From: Opitutia bacterium
GTDB lineage: Bacteria > Verrucomicrobiota > Verrucomicrobiia > Opitutales > Opitutaceae
Assembly: GCA_016217545.1 (NCBI GenBank)
Contig: JACRHT010000012.1
Coordinates: 558,001-622,000 of the forward strand
Direction: 5' to 3'
DNA: 64,000 nt
The position numbers and the translations under genes were made by a program. The notes under the pieces are model-generated. The model saw only the letters and a list, made by a program, of their open reading frames with translations. It was not told the origin of the DNA and searched no databases. Below, in pieces: positions 18,631 to 26,762 of this stretch; position 1 is the first letter of the stretch, and each line of letters opens with the position of its first letter.

Positions 18631-18966
18631 ATGAAGATCAAAGCCTACCTGAAGCCGCACTGCGGTTGGTCCAACGGCGTCCGCGCCATCATGCGCAAAT
18701 ACAACCTGCCGTTCGAAGACATCGACATCATCAACCAGCGCTCCAACTACGAGGAGATGGTCCGCAAGTCCGGCCAGCCGCTCTCGCCCTGCGTCGAGAT
18801 CGACGGCGTGATGCTCGCCGACGTCTCCGGCGAGGAAGTGGAGAACTACATGCTCGCCAACGAGCTCGTGAAGCCCACCAGCGCCACGACCGACGTGAAC
18901 ACCAGCGCCGGCTGCTCCGACGAAGAGCACGCCCGCATGCAGGCGAAGCCCGTGCGCTTCTTCTGA
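18631..18966 (+). CDS. Monothiol glutaredoxin-like protein
   Basis: A 111-residue thioredoxin-fold protein. The start MKIKAYLKPHCGWSNGVRAIM has a CGWS motif at the glutaredoxin active site: one cysteine with Ser instead of the second, as in monothiol glutaredoxins that handle Fe-S clusters or glutathione adducts. The cis-proline region appears as GQPLSPCVEIDGVMLAD. It has a C-terminal extension with two more residues of interest (Cys in SAGCSDEEH). Start at 18631; the frame upstream to 18502 overlaps the divergent gene and is not protein-like. Confidence 0.8.
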   Translation: MKIKAYLKPHCGWSNGVRAIMRKYNLPFEDIDIINQRSNYEEMVRKSGQPLSPCVEIDGVMLADVSGEEVENYMLANELVKPTSATTDVNTSAGCSDEEHARMQAKPVRFF

Positions 18967-19034
18967 GCACAGGAAAACATCCCGCTTTCTCGCGAAACGC
19001 CGGCCGCCGCGCCGGCGTTTTGTTTTTCGCCTTC

Positions 19035-19061
19035 CGTCACAAAACACCGACCAACCCCGTC
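19035..19061 (+). promoter_or_regulatory. Probable ECF41 sigma-factor promoter
   Basis: CGTCACA (19035-19041), sixteen bases, then CGTC (19058-19061). This matches the promoter motif known for ECF41 sigma factors (TGTCACA-N16-CGTC) in all but one base, with the exact spacing. It lies just upstream of the decarboxylase-like gene that neighbours an ECF41 sigma gene. The expected transcription start is at or a few bases before the ATG at 19071, so the mRNA may be leaderless. Confidence 0.7.
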
Positions 19062-19070
19062 TCGTGGAGG

Positions 19071-19559
19071 ATGAACTCCTCCACTCCCGCCACCCACTCG
19101 TCCGCCCCCGCCCCGGCGCCGCGCGTGAACTACCGCCGCGTTTCTCCGGGCGCCTTCGCGGCCATGCTCGCCCTCCAGCAGGTCGTGAATCAGTCCGGCC
19201 TCGAGCACAGCCTGCTCGAACTCGTGAAGCTCCGCGCTTCCCAAATCAACAGCTGCGCCTACTGCCTCGACCTGCATTGGCGCGCCGCGAAACAGGCCGG
19301 CGAGACCGACGAGCGCCTCTACCTGCTCTCCGCCTGGGCCGAGTCGCCGGCCTACACGCCGCGCGAGCGCGCCGCGCTGCGGTGGACGGAGGATCTCACG
19401 CGCCTCTCCCCGGGTCACGTCACCGATGACACCTTCGCCGAGGCGCGCGCCCATTTCAGCGAGAACGAACTCGTGCAACTCACGCTCGCCATCGTCACCA
19501 TCAACGGCTGGAACCGTTTCAGCGTCGGCTTCAAAGTGCCGCCGCGCGCCGCGTTCTGA
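19071..19559 (+). CDS. Carboxymuconolactone decarboxylase (AhpD-like) family protein
   Basis: A 162-residue protein of the CMD/AhpD-like fold. The redox centre CAYC followed by LDLH (in INSCAYCLDLHWRAAKQAG) has the Cys-x-x-Cys-x3-His arrangement of AhpD-like peroxidase partners. The C-terminal part (RLSPGHVTDDTFAEARAHFSENELVQLTLAI, ending in NGWNRF) is also typical. It is followed 14 bases later by an ECF41 sigma factor; such enzymes are the usual target genes of this sigma group. The start is uncertain: ATG 19071 follows GGAGG directly with no spacer, and a GTG at 19125 is an alternative. Confidence 0.88.
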   Translation: MNSSTPATHSSAPAPAPRVNYRRVSPGAFAAMLALQQVVNQSGLEHSLLELVKLRASQINSCAYCLDLHWRAAKQAGETDERLYLLSAWAESPAYTPRERAALRWTEDLTRLSPGHVTDDTFAEARAHFSENELVQLTLAIVTINGWNRFSVGFKVPPRAAF

Positions 19560-19572
19560 CTCCGCGCCCCCG

Positions 19573-20451
19573 ATGTCCGCCCAGCTCTCCGCTTTCACCG
19601 CGCATCGCCGCCTCCTCTTCGATCTCGCGTATCGGATGCTCGGCCGCGTCGTGGAGGCGGAGGACGTCGTGCAAGACACCTGGCTGCGCTGGCAAAAGCA
19701 GGACCTCGCCGCCGTCGCCTCGCCCAAGGCCTGGCTCGTCACCACCGCCACGCGCCTCGCCCTCGACCAGTTGCGCTCCGCCCGCCACACGCGCGAGCGA
19801 TACTACGGTGTCTGGCTGCCCGAGCCGCTGGTCGAGGCTCCCGGGCGTTCGCCAGCGGAATCCACCGCGCTCGCCGAATCGCTCACGATGGCCTTCATGC
19901 TCATGCTCGAGCGCCTCTCGCCCGACGAGCGCGTCGTGTTCCTGCTGCGCGAAGTCTTCGGCCACGACTACGCCGAGATTGCCGACATCGTGGGAAAAAC
20001 CGCACCAGCCTGCCGCCAACTCGCCAGCCGCGCACGCCACCGTCTCCGCGGTGCCGCCGCGCCCGCCGCCGCACCGAGCGAACGCGCCGAGCGCATCGTC
20101 CGGCAGTTCTTCGCCGCCATGGCCTCCGGTCAGGCGCGCGAGATACTCCCGCTGCTCCGCGATGACGCCGTGCTCCTCTCCGACGGCGGCGGCCGCGTGC
20201 GCTCCGCCGGTCGCCCCATCCGCACCGCCGACCGTGTCAGCCGCCTCTTCGCGGGGTTGCGCAACCGCTTCCCCGACTACGAACACGCGGAATTTTCCTT
20301 CGCGACGATCAACGGCCGCCCCGGCGCCCTCATGTTCAGCGGCGGCCGGTTGTTCAACGTTTACTCCCTCGACGTCGTCGGCGACCGCATCCGCGCGATC
20401 TACCAAATCCGCAACCCCGACAAGCTCCGCCACCTCGCCGGCCCTAACTAG
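19573..20451 (+). CDS. ECF41-type RNA polymerase sigma factor
   Basis: A 292-residue extracytoplasmic-function sigma factor with a fused C-terminal SnoaL-like domain. Region sigma2 (LAYRMLGRVVEAEDVVQDTWLRW) and sigma4 (RVVFLLREVFGHDYAEIADIVGKT) are followed by the regulatory domain from about residue 170. Three hallmarks of group ECF41 are visible: WLPEP (81-85), DGGGR (204-208) and NPDKL (281-285). The C-terminal domain controls the sigma activity instead of a separate anti-sigma factor. Its presumed target is the upstream decarboxylase-like gene. Its stop codon overlaps the stop of the convergent symporter gene. Confidence 0.9.
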   Translation: MSAQLSAFTAHRRLLFDLAYRMLGRVVEAEDVVQDTWLRWQKQDLAAVASPKAWLVTTATRLALDQLRSARHTRERYYGVWLPEPLVEAPGRSPAESTALAESLTMAFMLMLERLSPDERVVFLLREVFGHDYAEIADIVGKTAPACRQLASRARHRLRGAAAPAAAPSERAERIVRQFFAAMASGQAREILPLLRDDAVLLSDGGGRVRSAGRPIRTADRVSRLFAGLRNRFPDYEHAEFSFATINGRPGALMFSGGRLFNVYSLDVVGDRIRAIYQIRNPDKLRHLAGPN

Positions 20452-21980
20452 GCGGCCTTCGTCTCGCGCGCCCGCAAAACGAACGCCACGCTGAGCGTCA
20501 CGCTCGTCCCGATCAACGTGAACCACGGCCAGAACACCTCGCCGCCGAACGTCGCCAGCCACCACCCGCGCACCGCCGGGATGTTCGGCGGCCAATAAAG
20601 CACGTTCATCACCGCGACCGACGCCAGCATCCCCACCACCACGGCCCGCGCGCCCACGCCGCGCGCGAACAGCGCCAGAATCAACCCGCCGAGCAGCGCG
20701 CCGCTCGTGAGCCCGCGCAACGAGAACGCCGCGTTCAGCACGAACTGCACCTCGCGCGTCAGCCACGCCACGCCGATCAGCACCGCCGCCCAAATCACGG
20801 TCGAGCGCTTGCTCCACGCGAGCAACGCCGCCTCGCTCAGCCGCGGCGCGAGCGGTTTCACGAAGTCCATCGTCGAGACCGACGCCAGCGCGGTCATCGC
20901 CGAACTGATCGACGACATCGCCGCCGACAAAATCGCGACGATGAGAAAACCCTTCAGCACATGCGGCACCTCCGTGAGCATGAACACGGGGAAAATGAAG
21001 TCGTTCGCCTTGATGCCCGGCCGCGTCTCCGGCAGCGGAATCTGCATCGGGTGCGACTGGTAGAACACCCACAGCAGCGCCCCCACGAGCAGGAAAATCA
21101 GGAACAGCGGAAAAATCACGACCGCGCTCAACGCCAGCGCCTTCCGCCCGTCCGCCACGGTCTTGCACGCCAGCACACGCTGCACGATCAGCTGCTCCGC
21201 GCCGTGCGACGACAGCACGATCAACGTCCCGCCGAGCACGCCCATCCAGATGTTGAACGGCGCGCCGAAGGAGAAAGTCGTGTTCAGCCACTCAAGTTTT
21301 CCTCCCGCGCGTGCCACCGCAAACGCCGCGTCCCAACCGCCGACGAGCGTCGGGATGTAGAGCAGCGCAAAAATGCCGCCGGCGAGAAACAGCCCGAACT
21401 GCACCGCGTCGGTCCAGATCACGGCCTTCACGCCGCCCACGTAGGTGTAGAGCAGCGACAGACCGACGAAGAGCACGATCGCACCGAGGATCGGATCCAC
21501 GAGTCCGCCGAAACTGCACACCGCCTCGCCGAGCAGCAGCCGGATCGGAATGCACGCCACATACACACGCACGCCGGCCGCGAGCGTTTCGAGAAACAGA
21601 AACAACCCACCCGCCACGCGCCGCGGCCCGACGCCGAGGCGTTGCTCCAGCAGTTGGTAGGGCGAATAAATTTCCCCGCTCAGATAATGCGGCACCATCA
21701 CCACAGCCAGGATCACGCGCGCGATCACATAGCCGAAGATCATCTGGAGGAACATCAGGTTGCCGCCAAACGCGATCGCCGGCACGCCGATGATCGTCAG
21801 CGCGCTCGTCTCCGCCGCGACGATCGACATTCCGATGCCCCACCAGGGAATGTTGCGGCTGCCGAGGAAGTAGTCGCGCGTGTTCTGCTGATCGCGCCCG
21901 AACCACAGGCCGAGCGCCACGACGCCACCGAGATAAAGCAGGATGACGACCCAATCGCCGATATTGAAAAAGGGGTTCAT
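20448..21980 (-). CDS. Sodium:solute symporter (SSS family)
   Basis: A 510-residue inner-membrane symporter with about 13-14 helices. The N-terminal pattern GRDQQNTRDYFLGSRNIPWWGIGMSI and the helix with GGVKAVIWTDAVQF are diagnostic of the SSS family. It is the last gene of a minus-strand group with an HGSNAT-like acetyltransferase, GH20 and an MFS porter, so a sugar or amino-sugar substrate is likely but not proven. A 138-base gap with a GGTAGGGCG-type inverted repeat separates it from the gene upstream. Its stop overlaps the convergent sigma gene's stop. Confidence 0.88.
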   Translation of the reverse strand: MNPFFNIGDWVVILLYLGGVVALGLWFGRDQQNTRDYFLGSRNIPWWGIGMSIVAAETSALTIIGVPAIAFGGNLMFLQMIFGYVIARVILAVVMVPHYLSGEIYSPYQLLEQRLGVGPRRVAGGLFLFLETLAAGVRVYVACIPIRLLLGEAVCSFGGLVDPILGAIVLFVGLSLLYTYVGGVKAVIWTDAVQFGLFLAGGIFALLYIPTLVGGWDAAFAVARAGGKLEWLNTTFSFGAPFNIWMGVLGGTLIVLSSHGAEQLIVQRVLACKTVADGRKALALSAVVIFPLFLIFLLVGALLWVFYQSHPMQIPLPETRPGIKANDFIFPVFMLTEVPHVLKGFLIVAILSAAMSSISSAMTALASVSTMDFVKPLAPRLSEAALLAWSKRSTVIWAAVLIGVAWLTREVQFVLNAAFSLRGLTSGALLGGLILALFARGVGARAVVVGMLASVAVMNVLYWPPNIPAVRGWWLATFGGEVFWPWFTLIGTSVTLSVAFVLRARETKAA

Positions 21981-22043
21981 GCGGCGCCCGCGATGCAGCG
22001 CGAAGCACGTCGCGCTGGCGAGTCCGTTCTCCTTGGCCCAAAG

Positions 22044-22116
22044 GGTAGGGCGGGACCGCTGGGCCCGCCGCGCACCCGCGATCAGGTTCTCCGCGCGCCC
22101 AGCGGTCGCGCCCTAC
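22044..22116. repeat. GGTAGGGCG-family inverted repeat
   Basis: The left arm (from 22044: GGTAGGGCGGGACCGCTGGG) and the right arm (22093-22116, read in reverse: GTAGGGCGCGACCGCTGGGC) are inverted copies over about 24 bases with few mismatches. It lies three bases after the acetyltransferase stop codon and before the symporter start. Confidence 0.8.
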
Positions 22117-22118
22117 TT

Positions 22119-23231
22119 TCAAATCCGCAGGAAAATCCCGCGCCGATAGAGCCAGCCGCAGAAACCCACCGCGAGCGACGCGCCGACGAGCGCCAGCACG
22201 AGTCCGCCGAGCCCCGCCCACTGCGCGTCGAGCCATGCCGCGACCGGTCCACCCGCGAAGCGCGCCGACAGCGCCGCGAAATCCACGACATTGCTCACGA
22301 GGTAAATCAGCAGCGAGTTCGCGCCCACCCACATGAACGGCCGTGCCCAACCCTGCACGCGCCACACGTCCACCACCTGATAAAACGCCGCGAGCAACAG
22401 CAGGCTCCAGCCGCCCGCCACGAGCACGAACGACGACGTCCACAGGTTCTTGATCACGGGAAACTGCGCGCCCCACAACCAGCCGAGCGCCAACAACACC
22501 ACGCCCGCACCCGCCAGCCCGCCGACTCGCACCCGCGCGCTGCGCGACGCGTCCATGATCCACTTGCTCGCGAACACGCCCAGCAAACACGTCGCGATCG
22601 CCGGCAACGTGCTCAGCAATCCCTCGGGATCGTGGTCCCCGTTCCACTTCCGCAGCGGAAGGAAGTGAGCGTCGACCCAGTTGGTCAGGTTGTGCCCCTC
22701 GCGAAAATCGCCCGCGCCGAAGCCCGGCACCGGCACGAATGCCAACAGCGCCCAATAACCGACCAACAATCCCGCCGCCACCGCCGCCAGCCCGCGCGGC
22801 CGCAGCCACAGATACAGCACGCTCGTCGCGCCGTAGCAGAGCGCGATACGCTGCAGCACGCCCAGCAGCCGCGGCTCGTGTGCCATGCCGCCGTAGTAGA
22901 AAATGCCGAGCGCGAACAACAACACGGTGCGCCGCGCGATCCGTCGCACCGCCTCCGCGCGTCCGCCGGTCGCCACGAGTTTGTCGAGCGACAGCGGGAT
23001 CGCCGCGCCTACCATGAAGACGAACAGCGGAAAAATCAGGTCGTAAGCATGAAAACCCTCCCACGCCACGTGGTCCATCTGCTCGGCCACCGCGTGCAGC
23101 GCCGGCCCGCCGTGCAGGTTGTGCAGTGCGCCACCGATCGCATCCGCCCCGACAATCCAGAACATGTCGAACCCGCGCAACGCATCGAGCGCGAGCAGAC
23201 GATTCGCAGGAGTTGGCGCCGGCGCGCTCAT
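22119..23231 (-). CDS. HGSNAT-like membrane acyltransferase (DUF5009/COG4299)
   Basis: A 370-residue inner-membrane protein with about ten helices. The start LLALDALRGFDMFWIVGADAIG and the LIFPLFVFMVGAAIPLSL stretch (with a conserved His nearby in WEGFHAYDLIFPLF) identify the family that includes human heparan-alpha-glucosaminide N-acetyltransferase, which transfers acetyl from cytosolic acetyl-CoA across the membrane to terminal glucosamine. In the same gene group are GH20 and GH89 enzymes that act on N-acetylglucosamine, which supports a related role. Its start overlaps the GH20 stop by four bases. The exact acceptor is unknown. Confidence 0.85.
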   Translation of the reverse strand: MSAPAPTPANRLLALDALRGFDMFWIVGADAIGGALHNLHGGPALHAVAEQMDHVAWEGFHAYDLIFPLFVFMVGAAIPLSLDKLVATGGRAEAVRRIARRTVLLFALGIFYYGGMAHEPRLLGVLQRIALCYGATSVLYLWLRPRGLAAVAAGLLVGYWALLAFVPVPGFGAGDFREGHNLTNWVDAHFLPLRKWNGDHDPEGLLSTLPAIATCLLGVFASKWIMDASRSARVRVGGLAGAGVVLLALGWLWGAQFPVIKNLWTSSFVLVAGGWSLLLLAAFYQVVDVWRVQGWARPFMWVGANSLLIYLVSNVVDFAALSARFAGGPVAAWLDAQWAGLGGLVLALVGASLAVGFCGWLYRRGIFLRI

Positions 23232-25234
23232 CGCGACGCCTCCGCGAACAACCGCCCGAGCGCCGGCAAAAACGGAAACTCCACCGCAGCCGCCGTGGGC
23301 TTGGCCGCCGTTTTCACCAACTCGCCCACTCGCGCCGCTTCGTCCACTGGCAGCGGCGCGTGCAAGGCGTGCTCGGCGGCGTCACACAGCGCGACGAGCC
23401 GCCGCGCCGTCTCGATGCGCCCGGCGGCGTATTTGTCCGGCGCGGGCATTTGCGCCACCCGCGCGGCAGCCACCCGCCACGCCGCCAAATTCGTCAACAG
23501 GGCATCCCGCTCTCCCGCGCGTTTCTCCGTTGGCAGCGCGAGCCACGTCTCCAAGCGCGCCGCGAATTCCCGCGCCGGCCGGCTCTCGGAGTGCGCCCAG
23601 TCCGCGAGCTCGTTCAGCGGATAATCCAAGCCGCCCTTTTGAATCTGACCGCGCTGATAGCGCTTCACCGGCTCCACCGCCGACGCCAGCACGCGCAACG
23701 CCGCCGCATCCTCCGGCGAAAATCCCTCGAACCGCGGCCAGGCGCGATGCTGCACGCCGGTTTCGACGAGCAGCTCGTCGATGCGCGCGAGCCGGCGATA
23801 CATGTCGGCGACATCGCGCACTTCCCGCAGCGACCACAACCGCTCCGCCACCGCGGCGGCACGCGGCCAGATGCGAAAATCGTAGATCCGCGCGTCCGCC
23901 CACTCGCTCCACATCGGCGCCTCGCCCCCGAGCACGCGCGCCGCCTGCTCCGGCGTGAGCTTCGAATCGGCCGGCAGCGGATCCGCCGCGTAGGCGTCGG
24001 CCGCCGGATAATGCAAATCGAGATAATAGCCCGCCGACAAAATCCCCGCGAAGCCCTGCTGCGCCGCTTGCGCGAGCGATTCCGGTCCACGCCACGAATG
24101 CACCACCGCACTGCGCGGGAAATCCGGGTGCAGCACCTCGTCCCAGCCGACGAGCCGCTTGCCGTGAGGCGTCATCATCGCGGCGAGCTTCTGGTTGAAC
24201 CACGCGTGCAGCGCCTCGTTCGTCGCGAAACCGTGCCCCTTCTTGAAAGCCGTGATGCGCTCGCTCGCGTTCCAGTCCTTGCCGTTGTTCTCGTCGCCGC
24301 CGATGTGGAAAAACTCGTCCGGGAACAACGCCGCCATCTCCGCAAAAAACGAACTCAGCAACGCCTCGGTCTCGAGCTTCGTCGGATCCATCACCGGATT
24401 GAGCACGCCCCAATCCTTCGCGACCGTGTAATTCCTCGGCACACTCGCGATCTCCGGATGCGACGCCAGCCACGCCGTCGCGTGACCCGGCACGTCGAAC
24501 TCCGGCACCACGCGGATGCCGCGCTCGGCCGCCGCCGCGATGATCGCGCGCACCTGCTCCTGCGTGAGCACGCCGCTGCCCGCGCTCACCGCATGCAGCT
24601 CCGGATGCCGCTTGCTCTCGATGCGAAAACCTTGGTCGTCGGTCAGGTGCAGGTGCAGGACGTTCATCTTCACGGCCGCCATCGCATCGAGATTGCGGTG
24701 AATGACCTCCGGCGGCTGGAAATGCCGCGCGACATCGATCATCAACCCGCGCCACGGAAAACGCGGCGCATCCTCGATCACCACGCTCGCCGCCGCGAAC
24801 GAACCGTCCGCGCGCTTCTCCACCAACTGCAAAAACGTCTCCAGTCCACGCAACGCGCCCACGACATTCGGCGCGCGCAACTCGGCACCCGCCGCGCCGA
24901 CCGCGAGCGTGTAGGACTCGTCGTCGCCCAACTTCGGCAGCGACGAGCCCGCATTCTCGCACGTCACCACGAGCGTGCCGCCGCTGGCGACGAAGCGCGG
25001 CCCAAAGGTAATCCCCGCGCGCTTCTCCAGCCGGTCAAGCGCGCGCCCGATGCCGGCGCGGAGCCGCGCATCGTCGTGGCCGGCCACACGCACGCGAAAC
25101 GCGGCATCGATCGCGAGCGCGCCGTCGCGCCAATCCACATGCGCGGGCCAAGGCATGAGGTTCGCCGCCGGTGCCGCATTCGAGGTCATGGCCAAACAGC
25201 CGGAGAAAAGAAGAGCGGCAACAAGGTGCTTCAT
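23228..25234 (-). CDS. GH20 beta-N-acetylhexosaminidase
   Basis: A 668-residue exported enzyme that removes terminal beta-GlcNAc or GalNAc. The N-terminus has a signal peptide (MKHLVAALLFSGCLAM); the FSGC could be a lipobox, though not an ideal one. A GH20b-like domain (about 26-155) precedes the catalytic barrel beginning WRGLMIDVARHF. The catalytic Asp314-Glu315 pair is in HIGGDENNGKDW, and HLHLTDDQGFRIES (195-208) is the usual substrate-site motif. Start 25234 overlaps the MFS porter stop by four bases. A much longer frame upstream is antisense shadow within the porter. Confidence 0.94.
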   Translation of the reverse strand: MKHLVAALLFSGCLAMTSNAAPAANLMPWPAHVDWRDGALAIDAAFRVRVAGHDDARLRAGIGRALDRLEKRAGITFGPRFVASGGTLVVTCENAGSSLPKLGDDESYTLAVGAAGAELRAPNVVGALRGLETFLQLVEKRADGSFAAASVVIEDAPRFPWRGLMIDVARHFQPPEVIHRNLDAMAAVKMNVLHLHLTDDQGFRIESKRHPELHAVSAGSGVLTQEQVRAIIAAAAERGIRVVPEFDVPGHATAWLASHPEIASVPRNYTVAKDWGVLNPVMDPTKLETEALLSSFFAEMAALFPDEFFHIGGDENNGKDWNASERITAFKKGHGFATNEALHAWFNQKLAAMMTPHGKRLVGWDEVLHPDFPRSAVVHSWRGPESLAQAAQQGFAGILSAGYYLDLHYPAADAYAADPLPADSKLTPEQAARVLGGEAPMWSEWADARIYDFRIWPRAAAVAERLWSLREVRDVADMYRRLARIDELLVETGVQHRAWPRFEGFSPEDAAALRVLASAVEPVKRYQRGQIQKGGLDYPLNELADWAHSESRPAREFAARLETWLALPTEKRAGERDALLTNLAAWRVAAARVAQMPAPDKYAAGRIETARRLVALCDAAEHALHAPLPVDEAARVGELVKTAAKPTAAAVEFPFLPALGRLFAEASR

Positions 25235-26634
25235 TGGCGAGCGAACATCTCCTCGATTTCCTCGAGCGTGCGGCCCTTCGTTTCCGGGAGCCAGCGCGCC
25301 ACGACGGCGAAGTAGGCGACGGTGCACGCCGCCCAGAACGCGAACATCGCGCCGTAGCCGTAATGCGTCGTCACCGGCAGGAAGAGCGCGGCGATCGTCG
25401 TCGAGATGCCCTGGTTGATGAGCAGGCCGATGCCCATGCCGAGCGAGCGAATGCGTGTCGGCATCAGTTCCGACAGCGCAAGCCACACGCACACGCCGGG
25501 TCCGATCGCGAACGACGCGATGAACATCATGAGCCCCGCGCTCACGACGAACGCCGAATCCGCATCGGCCGTCATGCCGTGCTCGATCCGCCAGAACGTC
25601 GCGCCGGCCGCGATCAACGCCAGCGCGATGCCGGCCGTGCCGATCTTCAGCAGCACCTTGCGTCCGAGTTTGTCGACCAGCACGAGGCCGAACACCGTGA
25701 ACACCACATTCACGGCCGTCACCCACGTGCCGCGCGTCGCGGCGTCCGCGGCGGAGAGCCCGGCCTTTTGCAGCATCACAACGATGAACTGGAGAATGGA
25801 ATTGATGCCCGTCGTCTGCGTGAGCCCGAGCACGGCGCACGTGAGCACGAACGGCACGATGTAGCGCCGCTGCCAAAGCGATCCCGTCGCCGCGACCGCC
25901 TCGGGCGTCGCCGGCGCCGCCGCCGCCTGCATCGCGGCGAACTCCGCCGCAGCCGCCTCGGGCGTGCGCCCGCGCAACAGCGCCGCGCGCGCGGCATCCG
26001 TTTTCCCCTTCTGCAGCAACCAGCGCGGCGATTCCGCGAGCAACAACGCACCGACGAGGAACAGCACCGCCGGATAAAACGCCGACGAGAACATCGCGCG
26101 CCACGCCGCGTCCTGCGCCTGCACGAGCTCCGCGCCAGTGGCATGCGCCGCCTCGACCTGCCGCGTGTAGTGCGCGCCGACCGCGAGCGAGATCAGGATG
26201 CCCGTCGTGAGCAGCAACTGGAATGCCGCCGTGCCGCGCCCGCGGATCGCCGGCGGGAGGCATTCGGCGAGATAGAGCGGGATCACGACCGCGATCATGC
26301 CGGCGCTGAGACCTTGCAGGGTGCGACCGGCGAAGAGCGCCACGAAACCGTGCGCCGCGACGATGAGCGCGACGCTGGCGAGGAAGATGACCGCCGCCGC
26401 GAGCATGAGCCGCTTGCGGCCGAGCACGTCCGCCAGCGCGCCCGCCACGAGCGACGACACGGTGCCGCCCGCGAGCACCGCGGCGACGACAGCGGATTCC
26501 TGCGCGGCGGTGAGCGCGATCGTCTTGTTCAGGTAGAGCAGCGCGGCGCCGATGATGCCGATGTCGTAGCCGTAGAGAAAGCCGCCCATGCCAGCGATGA
26601 AGAGCAGCAGGGCCGTGTAGAGACGCGGGGTCAT
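25231..26634 (-). CDS. MFS sugar porter
   Basis: A 467-residue major-facilitator sugar porter. Signature motifs of the sugar-porter subfamily are present: GGFLYGYDIGIIGAALLYL in helix 1, DVLGRKRLM in loop 2-3, AGRTLQGLSAGM, PLYLAECLPPAIRGRG, and LPETKGRTLEEIE at the C-terminus. About 12 helices. It is translationally coupled to GH20 (ATGA overlap), so it probably takes up a monosaccharide released by the neighbouring enzymes, perhaps GlcNAc or glucose. The 128-base upstream gap is filled by a dispersed GTCATCGCGAGG repeat. Confidence 0.92.
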   Translation of the reverse strand: MTPRLYTALLLFIAGMGGFLYGYDIGIIGAALLYLNKTIALTAAQESAVVAAVLAGGTVSSLVAGALADVLGRKRLMLAAAVIFLASVALIVAAHGFVALFAGRTLQGLSAGMIAVVIPLYLAECLPPAIRGRGTAAFQLLLTTGILISLAVGAHYTRQVEAAHATGAELVQAQDAAWRAMFSSAFYPAVLFLVGALLLAESPRWLLQKGKTDAARAALLRGRTPEAAAAEFAAMQAAAAPATPEAVAATGSLWQRRYIVPFVLTCAVLGLTQTTGINSILQFIVVMLQKAGLSAADAATRGTWVTAVNVVFTVFGLVLVDKLGRKVLLKIGTAGIALALIAAGATFWRIEHGMTADADSAFVVSAGLMMFIASFAIGPGVCVWLALSELMPTRIRSLGMGIGLLINQGISTTIAALFLPVTTHYGYGAMFAFWAACTVAYFAVVARWLPETKGRTLEEIEEMFARQ

Positions 26635-26666
26635 TGAAAATGCCGTTCGCTCAGTGTTGTTGGTTT

Positions 26667-26740
26667 GTCATCGCGAGGCGCGTGAAGCGTGCCGCGGCGA
26701 TCCAGCTGGATTGCTTCGTCGCTGCGCTCCTCGCAATGAC
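26667..26740. repeat. GTCATCGCGAGG-family element between GH89 and MFS genes
   Basis: Terminal inverted repeats GTCATCGCGAGG (26667-26678) and CCTCGCAATGAC (26729-26740) bound 74 bases containing GGCGATCCAGCTGGATTGC. Further copies are at 48388-48494 and 62190-62230. This type of element is widespread in bacterial intergenic regions. Confidence 0.85.
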
Positions 26741-26762
26741 CGGGAACAGAGTAGAAATTGAT

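Noticed and set aside
23228-26263. A 1011-residue reading of the GH20 frame as one gene
   Set aside because: The part above 25234 lies antisense-like within the MFS porter, in another frame; the signal peptide start at 25234 and the ATGA overlap define the true gene.
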